DNA of 64,000 nucleotides from Polaribacter sp. HaHaR_3_91 (GCF_019278525.1 NZ_CP058986.1:2514001-2578000); one strand, 5' to 3'. Counted from the first letter of the stretch, positions 27,042-35,041 are shown. Notes: generated by a model not told the origin, from the sequence alone. Numbers and translations: made by a program.

Positions 27042-27716
27042 CTATATTTCTAACTTTAATGTTTTAATATCTACGATTAATTGCTTTACAGAGTTTTTAC
27101 TTAAACCGTTGTAAATACCTCTAATGTGTTTATTTTTATCGATAAGAACAAAGTTTTCTGTGTGTAGAAAATCATCAATTCCTTTTGGTTTGCCTAAATC
27201 TTCCTCCACAAAATAAGACTTTCTTCCTAAATCGTAAATTTGTTTTTTATCACCAGTAACCAAATGCCAATTTTGGCCTATATTTTTATCTAAAGCATAT
27301 TTTTTTAACTGAGCTATAGAATCTATAGAAGGTGTTACGGAATGTGAAAGTATTAAAACTTCATCATCATTTTTAAAAGCCTCCTGAACAAGAATCATAT
27401 TATCGGTCATCATCGGACAAATACCAGGACACGTTGTAAAGAAAAAATCTGTAACATAAATTTTATTCTCAAATGTTTGTTGACTGATATTCTCCCCATC
27501 CTGATTTGTTAAACTAAAATCTGGAATGGTATGAAAAGTATTTAAAGCATCGCTTTTAGCATCGATCCATTTTGGTGTAAAAGATGCTTCATTATAATAA
27601 GGCAATACATCAACTTTACTTGCTATTTCTTTATGATCTGTTTTTTTACAACTTAACAAAAGACATAACCCTATTAGTAAAAAACTATAATTCTTTATTT
27701 TTTTTAATTTTTTCAT
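27042..27716 (-). CDS. SCO-family copper chaperone/thioredoxin-like lipoprotein
   Basis: 224 aa. Lipoprotein signal (LLLSC, Cys23), then a thioredoxin-fold SCO1/SenC domain with the copper-binding pair CPGIC (Cys96, Cys100) and the third ligand His185 in FLHTENFVLID. SCO proteins deliver Cu(I) to or reduce the CuA site of cytochrome oxidase, or handle copper and disulfides in the periplasm. It is the last gene of the sigma-factor module, and its start overlaps the end of the MORN-repeat gene by 32 nt, indicating coupling. Confidence 0.9.
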   Translation of the reverse strand: MKKLKKIKNYSFLLIGLCLLLSCKKTDHKEIASKVDVLPYYNEASFTPKWIDAKSDALNTFHTIPDFSLTNQDGENISQQTFENKIYVTDFFFTTCPGICPMMTDNMILVQEAFKNDDEVLILSHSVTPSIDSIAQLKKYALDKNIGQNWHLVTGDKKQIYDLGRKSYFVEEDLGKPKGIDDFLHTENFVLIDKNKHIRGIYNGLSKNSVKQLIVDIKTLKLEI

Positions 27717-28305
27717 CTTTTAATTGATAACATAAATTTGCACGCTTCATTCCAAAAGTTCTGCCATTTTTAGCTTCATAATTTACATAGATCTTGCCGT
27801 TTTGTAACCAAGCTCTTTGCAAACCATTTTCATTTCCTTTTAACAAATTTCTTTCTTTAGACATTACTCCATCAACATACCATTGTCGCTCTAGACCTTG
27901 CAACTTCCCTTTTTTGTAAGTTGCCTCATAAGCCAAAGTACCGTTTAGCCACCAAGCTTTATAACTGCCCTCCATAACATTTTGGTTGTAATGCGATGTT
28001 ACTTTTAAAACTCCATTTTTAAACCAAACGTTATAAACTCCTTCTTTTTTACCATTATAAAAACCGGTCTTTTCCTTTAAGGAATCATTGGTATGATATT
28101 TAACTGCAACCCCATTAAAAAGCTTGTTTTTATAATACCAATTCCCTTCGTTACCGTTTAAGATTAAACTATCTTTATGAACCGTAACAGTACTATCAAT
28201 AGTTCTAATTTTAATAGCAGTATTTTTCTTTTTATTATTGGTTGAAGAATTACAACCAATAATAAAAATTGAAAAAAGGAAAAAAAAGAATGCTGTTAAT
28301 TTCAT
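27685..28305 (-). CDS. MORN-repeat (YwqK-like) lipoprotein
   Basis: 206 aa from the ATG at 28303-28305; the longer in-frame start lies inside the upstream YHYH gene and would delay the signal peptide. Signal and lipobox end in FIIGC. The mature part consists of MORN/YwqK-type repeats such as NGKKEGVYNVWFKNG, EGSYKAWWLNGTLAYEA and GLERQWYVDG. Such proteins are often named YwqK antitoxins, but no toxin is present and the protein is exported, so that name is not supported here. It starts 1 nt after the YHYH stop. Confidence 0.8.
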   Translation of the reverse strand: MKLTAFFFFLFSIFIIGCNSSTNNKKKNTAIKIRTIDSTVTVHKDSLILNGNEGNWYYKNKLFNGVAVKYHTNDSLKEKTGFYNGKKEGVYNVWFKNGVLKVTSHYNQNVMEGSYKAWWLNGTLAYEATYKKGKLQGLERQWYVDGVMSKERNLLKGNENGLQRAWLQNGKIYVNYEAKNGRTFGMKRANLCYQLKDEKIKKNKEL

Positions 28306-28306
28306 A

Positions 28307-29071
28307 TTAGTAACCTTGGTAAGGGCCTGCAAAAGCAATATAAGAACCTGTTGTAGAGTACAATTCGTTTATTATATGATAATGATATTCTTCTATTCCA
28401 TTTGAATGTTGAGTTATAGAAGTATGTCCGCCAGAAGTATCTAAATCCGTTGGGTAAGTATCTGTTGAATTACATTTTCTACCATATAAGAATACACCAT
28501 CTAATAAAATACCTACTAGATTTTTATCATCGTTTGTAAATGCTTTTGGTTCTAAATGATAATGATATACTCCAGGTCCAATATGTGCTCCGGTCCAATC
28601 TAAACTTGCTGCTGCTTGATCTAAAGCTCCGTTTCCTTCTTGGTCATTAAATATAGAAGCACCACTTATAGCAACACCAATCGTATTTAATTGTGTACTG
28701 ACCGTACTACCCGTTAAATTTGGAGTAGCATCTACCGTAATGGTAACTGCGTTATTATTACTAGACATTATAGATGGAGTTGTAGCTACATCAGATTCTT
28801 CCAAGTATAAATCGCTATCTTCTCCCCAATATACACTTTCGTGATTTGGTAAACCTGTTGTTTCTATAGTTACCGTTGTACCTCCATTAGATAAATAAAT
28901 ATCGGTTGCATCTGTATTAAACTCTGCATACGCTGCATGCAATTCTGTTATAACAACATCATCTATTTCAGTGTCTGTACTTAAATCCGATTCACTATCA
29001 GACGTACAAGAAACAAATGCAGAAAAAAGTAAAACAATAAGTGATGTGGTCTTAATAAATTGGTTTTTCAT
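28307..29071 (-). CDS. YHYH-domain lipoprotein
   Basis: 254 aa, lipobox FVSC. The YHYH domain is defined by paired His motifs: GPGVYHYHLEP (about residue 175) and IEEYHYHIINE (about 235), with GILLDGVFLYGRKC between them. The function of YHYH proteins is unknown; the clustered histidines suggest metal binding. An ECF-type promoter ends 26 nt before the start. It is followed by the MORN and SCO genes in one unit. It is a shorter relative of the next upstream protein, which has an added EF-hand tail. Confidence 0.85.
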   Translation of the reverse strand: MKNQFIKTTSLIVLLFSAFVSCTSDSESDLSTDTEIDDVVITELHAAYAEFNTDATDIYLSNGGTTVTIETTGLPNHESVYWGEDSDLYLEESDVATTPSIMSSNNNAVTITVDATPNLTGSTVSTQLNTIGVAISGASIFNDQEGNGALDQAAASLDWTGAHIGPGVYHYHLEPKAFTNDDKNLVGILLDGVFLYGRKCNSTDTYPTDLDTSGGHTSITQHSNGIEEYHYHIINELYSTTGSYIAFAGPYQGY

Positions 29072-29097
29072 TTTTTTAATTATTGGTTTATATAATC

Positions 29098-29125
29098 TTT
29101 AGATGTGGTTTCTAAAAAAAACTTG
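29098..29125 (-). promoter_or_regulatory. ECF-type promoter d (YHYH-MORN-SCO unit)
   Basis: Minus strand: CAAGTTT, 13 nt, CATCTAAA. It is identical in both boxes and spacer to the sites at 30242, 32134 and 33180, and lies 26 nt from the YHYH start codon. Confidence 0.85.
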
Positions 29126-29138
29126 CGGTTTTTATTTT

Positions 29139-30218
29139 TTATTTCTTTTTGGGTTCTTTTCCCAATTCATCTTTGGTTATAAAACCATCATTATTTTTAT
29201 CAACTTTAGAAAAATCTTCCTTTAAAGGTCCTTTGGTTTCTGTTTTAGATAATTTTCCATCCTTATCTGTATCCATCATTTCTAATAGTTCCTCAAAGTT
29301 TTTACGTTCTCCTCCTTTTCTTTCTTCATTCCCATCTCTAGGCGGTCCTCTACGCTCATCTTCTTTTACCTCTCCCATTAAACATCTGCTTACATACGGA
29401 AATTCATTTGTAACCAAGTACATATATTTTCCATCAATTGTAATTCCGTTACATTCATCTAAATCTCCTGAATTTGCTACATATTCAAAATCGGAACCAT
29501 AGGTTCCATCATGATCATCATTTACAGCAATATTTATAGTTTCTTTCGGGTTTTCATAAACACAATCTTCTCCCTCACGCGTTCCGTCTAATAATTTGTA
29601 ACTCGGTTTGTAAGCATTACTTTTAGAGTAATAAATAGGAAAACCATCGTGCGCAAAACCAACGTGTACTAAATCTTTTCCGGTATCAAATTCTTCAATT
29701 ACAGACGTTGGCGTTCCATGATAATGATACTCGCCGGTAGGTTGCACATGTGCATGATTAAAATCGAGTCCTAAATCTATAACATCTTGAAAAGCTTCTA
29801 CCCTATAATTTTCTCCCGTTTCACAAACAACAACTTCTGCTGTTCCGGGTTCAAACTTTACACCATTTAAAGCAACTCCTGGTTCTCTAACCCAAGTTGC
29901 CTTCCCTGTATACTTTGGATTTACAGGAAACGTGTAATTTTTATTTTGTTCAGAAATTGTATTCGGATTTCCTTTTCTTGGAAAAGCACCGGTTTTATGG
30001 TCTGGCAATGCATTTGTAACCATTTTTCGTTCATTACCTGTTACAGTAACAATTGTTTTTGTTCCAAAGATTTTACTTATTAAACTATAGGAATCAAAAT
30101 AATTTACAGCAGTATGTGTATGGCTTTCTGTTTCTCCATGATGTGTATGCTTTGTTGCCTGACTTTTACAACCTATTAATAAAATACTTGCTAATATTGG
30201 TATGAAATACTTTTTCAT
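29139..30218 (-). CDS. YHYH-domain lipoprotein with His-rich N-terminus and EF-hand tail
   Basis: 359 aa. After the lipobox (LLIGC, Cys16) comes a His-rich stretch (KHTHHGETESHTHT, about 22-35) that could chelate copper or zinc. The YHYH domain follows, with HAHVQPTGEYHYHG and VHVGFAHDGFPIYY. A charged linker leads to two EF-hand loops near the C-terminus (DTDKDGKLSKTE and DKNNDGFITKDE), which match the small EF-hand protein at 31811-32104. Function unknown; calcium binding by the tail and metal binding by the His clusters are inferred. It has its own ECF-type promoter. Confidence 0.85.
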   Translation of the reverse strand: MKKYFIPILASILLIGCKSQATKHTHHGETESHTHTAVNYFDSYSLISKIFGTKTIVTVTGNERKMVTNALPDHKTGAFPRKGNPNTISEQNKNYTFPVNPKYTGKATWVREPGVALNGVKFEPGTAEVVVCETGENYRVEAFQDVIDLGLDFNHAHVQPTGEYHYHGTPTSVIEEFDTGKDLVHVGFAHDGFPIYYSKSNAYKPSYKLLDGTREGEDCVYENPKETINIAVNDDHDGTYGSDFEYVANSGDLDECNGITIDGKYMYLVTNEFPYVSRCLMGEVKEDERRGPPRDGNEERKGGERKNFEELLEMMDTDKDGKLSKTETKGPLKEDFSKVDKNNDGFITKDELGKEPKKK

Positions 30219-30241
30219 TTTTTTAAATTGTTTTATAAAAG

Positions 30242-30269
30242 TTTAGATGTCTTTTTATAGATAAACTTG
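30242..30269 (-). promoter_or_regulatory. ECF-type promoter c (YHYH/EF-hand gene)
   Basis: Minus strand: CAAGTTT, 13 nt, CATCTAAA. It ends 23 nt before the start codon of the YHYH/EF-hand gene and follows the CotH terminator. Confidence 0.85.
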
Positions 30270-30290
30270 TGTTCTTTAACTTATTTTAAC

Positions 30291-30323
30291 AAAAAAAGCC
30301 TCATAATTTCTTATGAAGCTTTT
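30291..30323 (-). terminator. Terminator of the EF-hand/CotH unit
   Basis: AAAAGC-C-TCATAA pairs with TTATGA-A-GCTTTT around TTTC, with one internal mismatch. Seven A on the plus strand give the minus-strand U-tract. Confidence 0.8.
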
Positions 30324-30354
30324 AACAATTAACCAAACTCAAATACTATTTTCT

Positions 30355-31767
30355 TTAATCTAAATAAGCTGCTACCGCTGTTTTTCTAGAGGTCGCATGT
30401 GATTTTAATTGACTAACTGCCGATTGAAAATCTGAACTATTATTTAAAAATGAATATCCTGCAACTTCTGATGTTGCATATTCTTCTACCAAAGCAGCAT
30501 AACTTGTATATAAAGCCTGAATTGTAGTTTCATTAAATGCACCATTTATAACCTCTTCTACATACGCATCATACTTTTCTTTATAAACTTCATCTTGATA
30601 CATATACCCAATTAAAGGCCATTGAGATGAACTTAAGCCAGAGAAATTTAAAGGTAAAGAACCTCCCATTTTACCAGTTTGTAAAGCTTCATTATTATCC
30701 CAAGGAATCCATGTTAATTTGCTCGTAGCAGGGTCATTGTATAAGAAATAGTTATGTGTCATTCTACCATAAGTATCCCAATTTTGAACCACCGTATTTA
30801 CTGCTAAATATTTTAAAAAGACCTCAGTATCAAAAACAGCATCTAAAGTGGTTCTCCAAGCTTCAGGATCTGAAGTTCTAGTACCATCGTTTATAATTGT
30901 TAAAAGGTTTTGTACATCAGAAAAATCTGCCTCATCTTCATTATTCTTTTTCACATATTCATCTTCATCAAAAGTTCCGCTTGCAAAACTTGCTGCATCT
31001 CCATCTGGTTTGTATAAATTTCCGTCATCATCAGAAAATTGTGTATCTAAAACACTTCCATCTACTTCTTCAACTAAAGTATACAACCCAAAATACTGTG
31101 GTCCATCTCCATGATCTACATATAAGGTGTAAAATGCGGTATGAGAAGCTACTAAACCAGCATTTCTAAACACATCTGTGGCTACCTTTTCTCTTAACAT
31201 AGAGCTATCATCATAATTATTTTTAAGACTCAATTTTTTAATTCCATAAAAACGTTGATTCTTTATTTGAGGATAATCATCTTCAAACTCATCAAAATCT
31301 AATTTAAACGATAGCTTTAAAATACCTGCTTGCCAACTAGACTGCAAACTAGAATTTCCTTTAAAACGCAAACCAACTCTGTACCATTCATTACCTTCAT
31401 AAAAAACTTCTCCAGGAACAAAAATAGGATCTTCGTCTGAAAAACCACTTGCACCACTTTGCCCAAATGTGCCGTAAAGGTTTTCCATATCATCTAACAT
31501 GGTTTGCCAACGCTCTTCTGTAATTACAAAGTCTAACCTTTTTACTGTGTTATCTTCAAAAACTTCGCTAATATTTGGGTCTACATCTTTACTATGTGTA
31601 GCTTCGGTCCAATCTATTGCTTCAAAATCTGTATCATCTATTACCACAGCAACTTCTTCGTTATCATCTGTGTCATCTACTACAACATCAGAAACATCAT
31701 CACTTGTACACGAAAAAATAAAAAGTGTAATCACTAATGAGAATAATTGAATTTTATAATTTTTCAT
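30355..31767 (-). CDS. CotH-type protein kinase lipoprotein
   Basis: 470 aa from the ATG at 31765-31767 (MKNYKIQLFSL), which starts the signal peptide; a longer open frame overlaps the EF-hand gene and is rejected. Lipobox IFSC, a long Asp-rich linker, then the CotH domain. It includes RLDFVITEERWQTML, GLRFKGNSSLQ, KLSFKLDFDEF, LKNNYDDSSMLREKVATDVFRNAG, YFGLYTLVEEVD and a late WIPWDNNEAL. CotH proteins are atypical kinases that phosphorylate secreted proteins (spore coat CotB/CotG in Bacillus). The target here is unknown; the neighbouring exported proteins are candidates. It is cotranscribed with the EF-hand gene. Confidence 0.88.
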   Translation of the reverse strand: MKNYKIQLFSLVITLFIFSCTSDDVSDVVVDDTDDNEEVAVVIDDTDFEAIDWTEATHSKDVDPNISEVFEDNTVKRLDFVITEERWQTMLDDMENLYGTFGQSGASGFSDEDPIFVPGEVFYEGNEWYRVGLRFKGNSSLQSSWQAGILKLSFKLDFDEFEDDYPQIKNQRFYGIKKLSLKNNYDDSSMLREKVATDVFRNAGLVASHTAFYTLYVDHGDGPQYFGLYTLVEEVDGSVLDTQFSDDDGNLYKPDGDAASFASGTFDEDEYVKKNNEDEADFSDVQNLLTIINDGTRTSDPEAWRTTLDAVFDTEVFLKYLAVNTVVQNWDTYGRMTHNYFLYNDPATSKLTWIPWDNNEALQTGKMGGSLPLNFSGLSSSQWPLIGYMYQDEVYKEKYDAYVEEVINGAFNETTIQALYTSYAALVEEYATSEVAGYSFLNNSSDFQSAVSQLKSHATSRKTAVAAYLD

Positions 31768-31810
31768 AATTAATTGTTTGATTGATTTTTTTGATTCTAT
31801 TTTGTTACCC

Positions 31811-32104
31811 TTAATTTCTAGCTCTTTCTCTTCTTTCTGGTTTTGGGGCATCTTTCAGTTCTTTTTCTGAAATGAAACCATCTTCATCTGTATCAATTTT
31901 TTTAAAATCTTTAACCAAAGGCCCTTTTACTTCTTTTTGAGAAATTTTACCATCTTCATTAGCATCAAATTCTTTTAAAAGTTGTTTAAATGTTGGAGGC
32001 CCTTTTGGTTTTTCATCAGAATTACCTTGTTGTGCAAAAGTTGATACTGATACTCCTAAAGAAACTATTATTACTGCTAAAAATTTATTTGTTGATTTTT
32101 TCAT
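31811..32104 (-). CDS. Small secreted EF-hand protein
   Basis: 97 aa. A signal peptide (ends STFAQ) is followed by two EF-hand loops, DANEDGKISQKE and DTDEDGFISEKE, separated by the KGPLVKDFKK block. The same block (KGPLKEDFSK) joins the EF-hands at the end of the YHYH protein at 29139-30218, so the two genes share a module by duplication. It probably binds calcium in the periplasm or outside. It is the first gene after ECF promoter b and is followed by CotH after 43 nt. Confidence 0.85.
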   Translation of the reverse strand: MKKSTNKFLAVIIVSLGVSVSTFAQQGNSDEKPKGPPTFKQLLKEFDANEDGKISQKEVKGPLVKDFKKIDTDEDGFISEKELKDAPKPERRERARN

Positions 32105-32133
32105 TTTTAATCTATTTATTAAGTTTATATACC

Positions 32134-32161
32134 TTTAGATGCGAGTGCTTTTAAAAACTTG
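32134..32161 (-). promoter_or_regulatory. ECF-type promoter b (EF-hand/CotH unit)
   Basis: Minus strand: CAAGTTT, 13 nt, CATCTAAA, ending 29 nt before the EF-hand start. The upstream base pattern GCACAAGTTTTTA also matches copy a. Confidence 0.87.
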
Positions 32162-32270
32162 TGCACGTTAACTTTACTTTAACATATCTAATTAAAAAAT
32201 AGTAACACCTAAAAATTAAAGCATTAATTTTATTTTAAAAACACTTTAAAAATTAACTTCATCATTCTCA

Positions 32271-32308
32271 AAAAAAAATCCAAAGCAGTTAAGCTTTGGA
32301 TTTTTTTT
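32271..32308. terminator. Terminator after the Spy-like gene
   Basis: A perfect 14-bp stem, AAAAAATCCAAAGC with GCTTTGGATTTTTT, around AGTTAA. It ends the sigma/anti-sigma/Spy transcript, so the EF-hand unit needs its own promoter, which is present. Confidence 0.9.
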
Positions 32309-32332
32309 ATAACTAAATTATTTATAAATATA

Positions 32333-32821
32333 TTATCTTGGTGGCGGTGGCATTCTTTCATTTCCCGGAGGAGGCATGTTACCATCATTTGGAGGCATTC
32401 TATCTCCACCTCTTATGGCTTCTTTAATTATTTTATCAAACTTTTGCGCTTGATCTGCTGTACAAATTTCTCTTACCTGTTTAAAAAAAGAAAAAACCTC
32501 TGCATCCTTTTTTGCTTGTAAAAGTCCAATTTTTGTAGTTAAAGAATCAATCTTAAAATCTTTTTTATTAAAGCTATCAAATAAAATATCTTTTTGATCT
32601 TTAAGCTGATCTTCTAGACCTCTCATTACCTGTCTATGCGCTACATCTAATGTTTTAAATGATGCTTTTTGAGTTTCTGTAAAACTTAATTGTTCGGTTA
32701 AAAAATTTCTTGTCGGATTAATTCTTTGATTTTCATGTGGCTTTTTTACCAACATAAAAATTAATACTCCATTTAATAGTAGTAACAAGATTAGAAGAAT
32801 AGGAAGTAATTTTGATTTCAT
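32333..32821 (-). CDS. Spy/CpxP-like periplasmic protein with Met/Pro-rich tail
   Basis: 162 aa. One N-terminal hydrophobic helix (about 5-25), then a helical LTxxQ-type region (LSFTETQKASFKTLDVAHRQV and CTADQAQKFDKII), as in Spy/CpxP and related periplasmic metal-stress proteins. The last 25 residues are rich in Met and Pro (RMPPNDGNMPPPGNERMPPPPR region), a composition found in Cu(I)-binding tails. In flavobacteria such proteins usually follow an ECF sigma and a small membrane protein, as here. It starts 5 nt after the anti-sigma stop. Confidence 0.78.
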   Translation of the reverse strand: MKSKLLPILLILLLLLNGVLIFMLVKKPHENQRINPTRNFLTEQLSFTETQKASFKTLDVAHRQVMRGLEDQLKDQKDILFDSFNKKDFKIDSLTTKIGLLQAKKDAEVFSFFKQVREICTADQAQKFDKIIKEAIRGGDRMPPNDGNMPPPGNERMPPPPR

Positions 32822-32826
32822 AACTT

Positions 32827-33147
32827 TTAATTTAAAATAGAACTGCTATCTGATTGTAAAGAGTATTCTTGTGCAAACGTTTTAATATCTGAAGCTGAAC
32901 TTGTACTTTGAGATGAACTGTTAAAAGCATAAAAAATAGTTCCTATATTTAATAACAAAACAATACCTAAGGTTGCCAATTGTAACTGCGGTGTAAACCA
33001 AGAAAAAACAGGTTTCTTTTCTACCTTTTCAGCTTGTATTTTTTGTAAAACTTTATGCTTAAAAAAGTGATTTACTTCTACTTTATCAATAGTATCTAAT
33101 ACCTTAAAGGTCTCTTCTACTTTTTTATGTATATCTTTTTTATTCAT
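32827..33147 (-). CDS. Putative membrane anti-sigma factor
   Basis: 106 aa. A cytoplasmic N-terminal part of about 50 residues is charged and helical (KVEETFKVLDTIDKVEVNHFF), one transmembrane helix follows (about 55-75, LATLGIVLLLNIGTIFYAF), then a short periplasmic Ser-rich tail. This topology and its place directly after an ECF sigma gene suggest an anti-sigma factor. No ZAS zinc motif (HxxxCxxC) is visible, so the call rests on position and topology. It is the first gene after ECF promoter a, as expected for feedback control. Confidence 0.65.
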   Translation of the reverse strand: MNKKDIHKKVEETFKVLDTIDKVEVNHFFKHKVLQKIQAEKVEKKPVFSWFTPQLQLATLGIVLLLNIGTIFYAFNSSSQSTSSASDIKTFAQEYSLQSDSSSILN

Positions 33148-33179
33148 TTTATTTCAATTATAAAATAACATTATACTTT

Positions 33180-33207
33180 TTTAGATGCAAATTATTTTAA
33201 AAACTTG
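33180..33207 (-). promoter_or_regulatory. ECF-type promoter a (anti-sigma/Spy unit)
   Basis: Minus strand: CAAGTTT, 13 nt, CATCTAAA. It lies between the sigma stop codon and the anti-sigma start, 32 nt before the latter, giving an internal autoregulated promoter. Confidence 0.87.
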
Positions 33208-33210
33208 CGC

Positions 33211-33816
33211 TTAATTATTGTTTTTATAAAAATTTATTAATTTTTCTTGCAAACTCTTCTTAGCTCTAAACATTAAAGACTCTACCGAGGATAAACTTTT
33301 ACCCGTAATTTCTACTATTTCTTGATAACTTTTATCATCAATCTTTGCCAACGTAAACACAATTCTCTGTGCTTCTGGCAAAGTATTTATAGCCTTAAAA
33401 ATAGTTGCAGATTTTTCTTTATTCTCTAATAAAATACCTGGGTGATTTACTTCTGTAAAATAATTTGTTTTATCTAACGGAATTTCATTTCCTAAAATAG
33501 TTTGCATAAACGCAAATCTCTTTTTAGTATTCTTTTTTCTGATAAATTCTAGACACTTATTGGTCGCTATTTTATAAATCCAAGTAGAAAGTTTAGAATC
33601 TCCTTTAAATTTAGAAATAGATCTAAAAATTTCTAAAAAAACTTCTTGTGCAATATCTTCTGCATCTTCTTTATTAGGCACAAAAGAAATGCAGGTACCA
33701 AAAACTTTCTGTTGATAGTCATCTAAAAGTTGACTAAAAGCAGTCTGTTTTCCTGATTTTAATTGTGCTATTAAGTTCTCTTCGGTCAAGATTATTGTTT
33801 TCAAAAAAGTAAACAT
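33211..33816 (-). CDS. ECF RNA polymerase sigma factor
   Basis: 201 aa with sigma region 2 (about 15-90: FSQLLDDYQQKVFGTC, EDAEDIAQEVFLEIFRSI, KLSTWIYKIATNKCLEFIRKK) and region 4 (about 140-195: LPEAQRIVFTLAKIDDKSYQEIVEITGKS, SLMFRAKKSLQEKL), with no region 3, as in ECF sigmas. It heads the anti-sigma, Spy, EF-hand, CotH, YHYH and SCO genes. Four identical promoter motifs in that stretch are its likely targets. Its own start follows the mscS terminator by 5 nt, so its basal promoter is unclear. Confidence 0.92.
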   Translation of the reverse strand: MFTFLKTIILTEENLIAQLKSGKQTAFSQLLDDYQQKVFGTCISFVPNKEDAEDIAQEVFLEIFRSISKFKGDSKLSTWIYKIATNKCLEFIRKKNTKKRFAFMQTILGNEIPLDKTNYFTEVNHPGILLENKEKSATIFKAINTLPEAQRIVFTLAKIDDKSYQEIVEITGKSLSSVESLMFRAKKSLQEKLINFYKNNN

Positions 33817-33817
33817 A

Positions 33818-33852
33818 CAAAAAAAGACTGTCTAGATAAACAGTCTTTTCTT
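33818..33852. terminator. Terminator after mscS-like gene
   Basis: AAAAGACTGT (33822-33831) pairs with ACAGTCTTTT (33840-33849). The A-run before it on the plus strand gives a U-tract for the minus-strand mscS transcript. Confidence 0.85.
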
Positions 33853-33873
33853 TATTCTTAAATATAAAATATA

Positions 33874-34704
33874 TTATTTAGTCATTGTAACAACTCTTTG
33901 TGGTAAAGGAGCTTCATAACCGGCGTTTCCTAAAGCTTCTACAATTCTCTGTCTAGTATCCCAAAAAACATCCCAATAATTTTCACAATTAGCATAAGGT
34001 AAAGCTAATAACTCAACACTATTTTGTCCTAAATTATTTACGGCAACTCTTGGAGCACTTGCACCTTCTTGTAAAACATAATTATCTTTTAAAAGAACAT
34101 CCAATACAATTTGTTTTGCCTTCTCAATATCCGATCCATATCTAATTGCAAAAGGCATGTCGATACGTAGATTTCCTATTTTAGTTAAATTGGTAATCTT
34201 ATTAGAAGTAATGGTAGAATTTGGTATAATTTCAGTTTCATTCTGAAACGTTTCTATAACGGTAACAAAGACAGATATTTCTTTTACAAAACCAAAAGCT
34301 CCGTTTGTTTTAATTAAATCTCCTACTTTAAAAGGCTTAAAAATAAGTAACATAATACCTGAAGCTATATGCCCTAAAGAACCATTAAAAGCAGCACCAA
34401 TTGCCAAACCTACACCTGCCATTAATGCTGCAAAAGAGGCCATTGGCAAACCAACAATACCTGCAATAGAAATAATTAATAGTAATTTTAAAATAAAACC
34501 AATACTGGTTAATAGAAAAGGTTGTAAAGTTTCATCTAATTTTGTTTTTTCAAACCCTTTAGAAACTCCTTTCATAATCATCCTAATAATCCAAAGACCA
34601 ATTATTAATGCTGCAAAAGCACCAATTAATTGAAGTCCCCAGTTTCCTAAACCCGCAGAAATTGTGTTGTAAAAGTTTTGTAAAGATTGTGTAATTGTAT
34701 CCAT
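33874..34704 (-). CDS. Small-conductance mechanosensitive channel family protein
   Basis: 276 aa, close to E. coli MscS in length. Three N-terminal membrane helices; the pore helix region reads FAALMAGVGLAIGAAFNGSLGHIASGIMLL, with the Gly/Ala pattern of MscS TM3. A beta domain follows (FKVGDLIKTNGAFGFVKEI, IIPNSTITSNKITNLT) and an alpha/beta C-terminal part. It opens under membrane tension to release osmolytes on hypo-osmotic shock. It is a single-gene unit upstream of the sigma module but separated from it by a terminator. Confidence 0.92.
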   Translation of the reverse strand: MDTITQSLQNFYNTISAGLGNWGLQLIGAFAALIIGLWIIRMIMKGVSKGFEKTKLDETLQPFLLTSIGFILKLLLIISIAGIVGLPMASFAALMAGVGLAIGAAFNGSLGHIASGIMLLIFKPFKVGDLIKTNGAFGFVKEISVFVTVIETFQNETEIIPNSTITSNKITNLTKIGNLRIDMPFAIRYGSDIEKAKQIVLDVLLKDNYVLQEGASAPRVAVNNLGQNSVELLALPYANCENYWDVFWDTRQRIVEALGNAGYEAPLPQRVVTMTK

Positions 34705-34812
34705 AATTTTATGTTAAAGTTGTTAATTATATTCAAAGTTTTGACACCTAATTTCTTAAAAAGTCACTATATAAATATTCTATATTGTTTTTTAAGACAG
34801 CTTAAGAATTCG

Positions 34813-34820
34813 TATCTTTG
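34813..34820 (+). promoter_or_regulatory. -7 element upstream of the small Cys-rich protein
   Basis: TATCTTTG matches TANNTTTG and lies 17 nt before the ATG at 34838. No good -33 element was seen. Confidence 0.5.
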
Positions 34821-34837
34821 TATCTCAAATTTTTATT

Positions 34838-35041
34838 ATGAAATTATTATTTCTTACTTTAGGTTTATTAGCACTTGCAGTGGCAGGAATCGCTATAAAA
34901 ATATGGGCAAAAAAAGATGGTAAATTTGCAGGTACTTGTGCAAGCCAAAACCCAATGTTAAACAAATCAGGAGAGTCTTGTGGTTTTTGTGGAAAAACTC
35001 CAGACCAATTTGATACTTGCGAAGACACCGAACATAACTAA
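34838..35041 (+). CDS. Small membrane-anchored Cys-rich protein
   Basis: 67 aa. One N-terminal membrane helix (about 3-22) followed by a short domain with four Cys (CASQNP, ESCGFCG, DTC), where CGFC is a CxxC pair that could bind a metal or be redox active. Similar short proteins are found before a family 2 glycosyltransferase gene in other flavobacteria and carry no assigned function. The glycosyltransferase follows 13 nt later, so the two are probably cotranscribed. Confidence 0.8.
   Translation: MKLLFLTLGLLALAVAGIAIKIWAKKDGKFAGTCASQNPMLNKSGESCGFCGKTPDQFDTCEDTEHN

Noticed and set aside
27685..28305. YwqK antitoxin, hence a toxin-antitoxin pair
   Set aside because: The protein is an exported lipoprotein with MORN repeats and no toxin gene is next to it; the name alone does not support a TA system.
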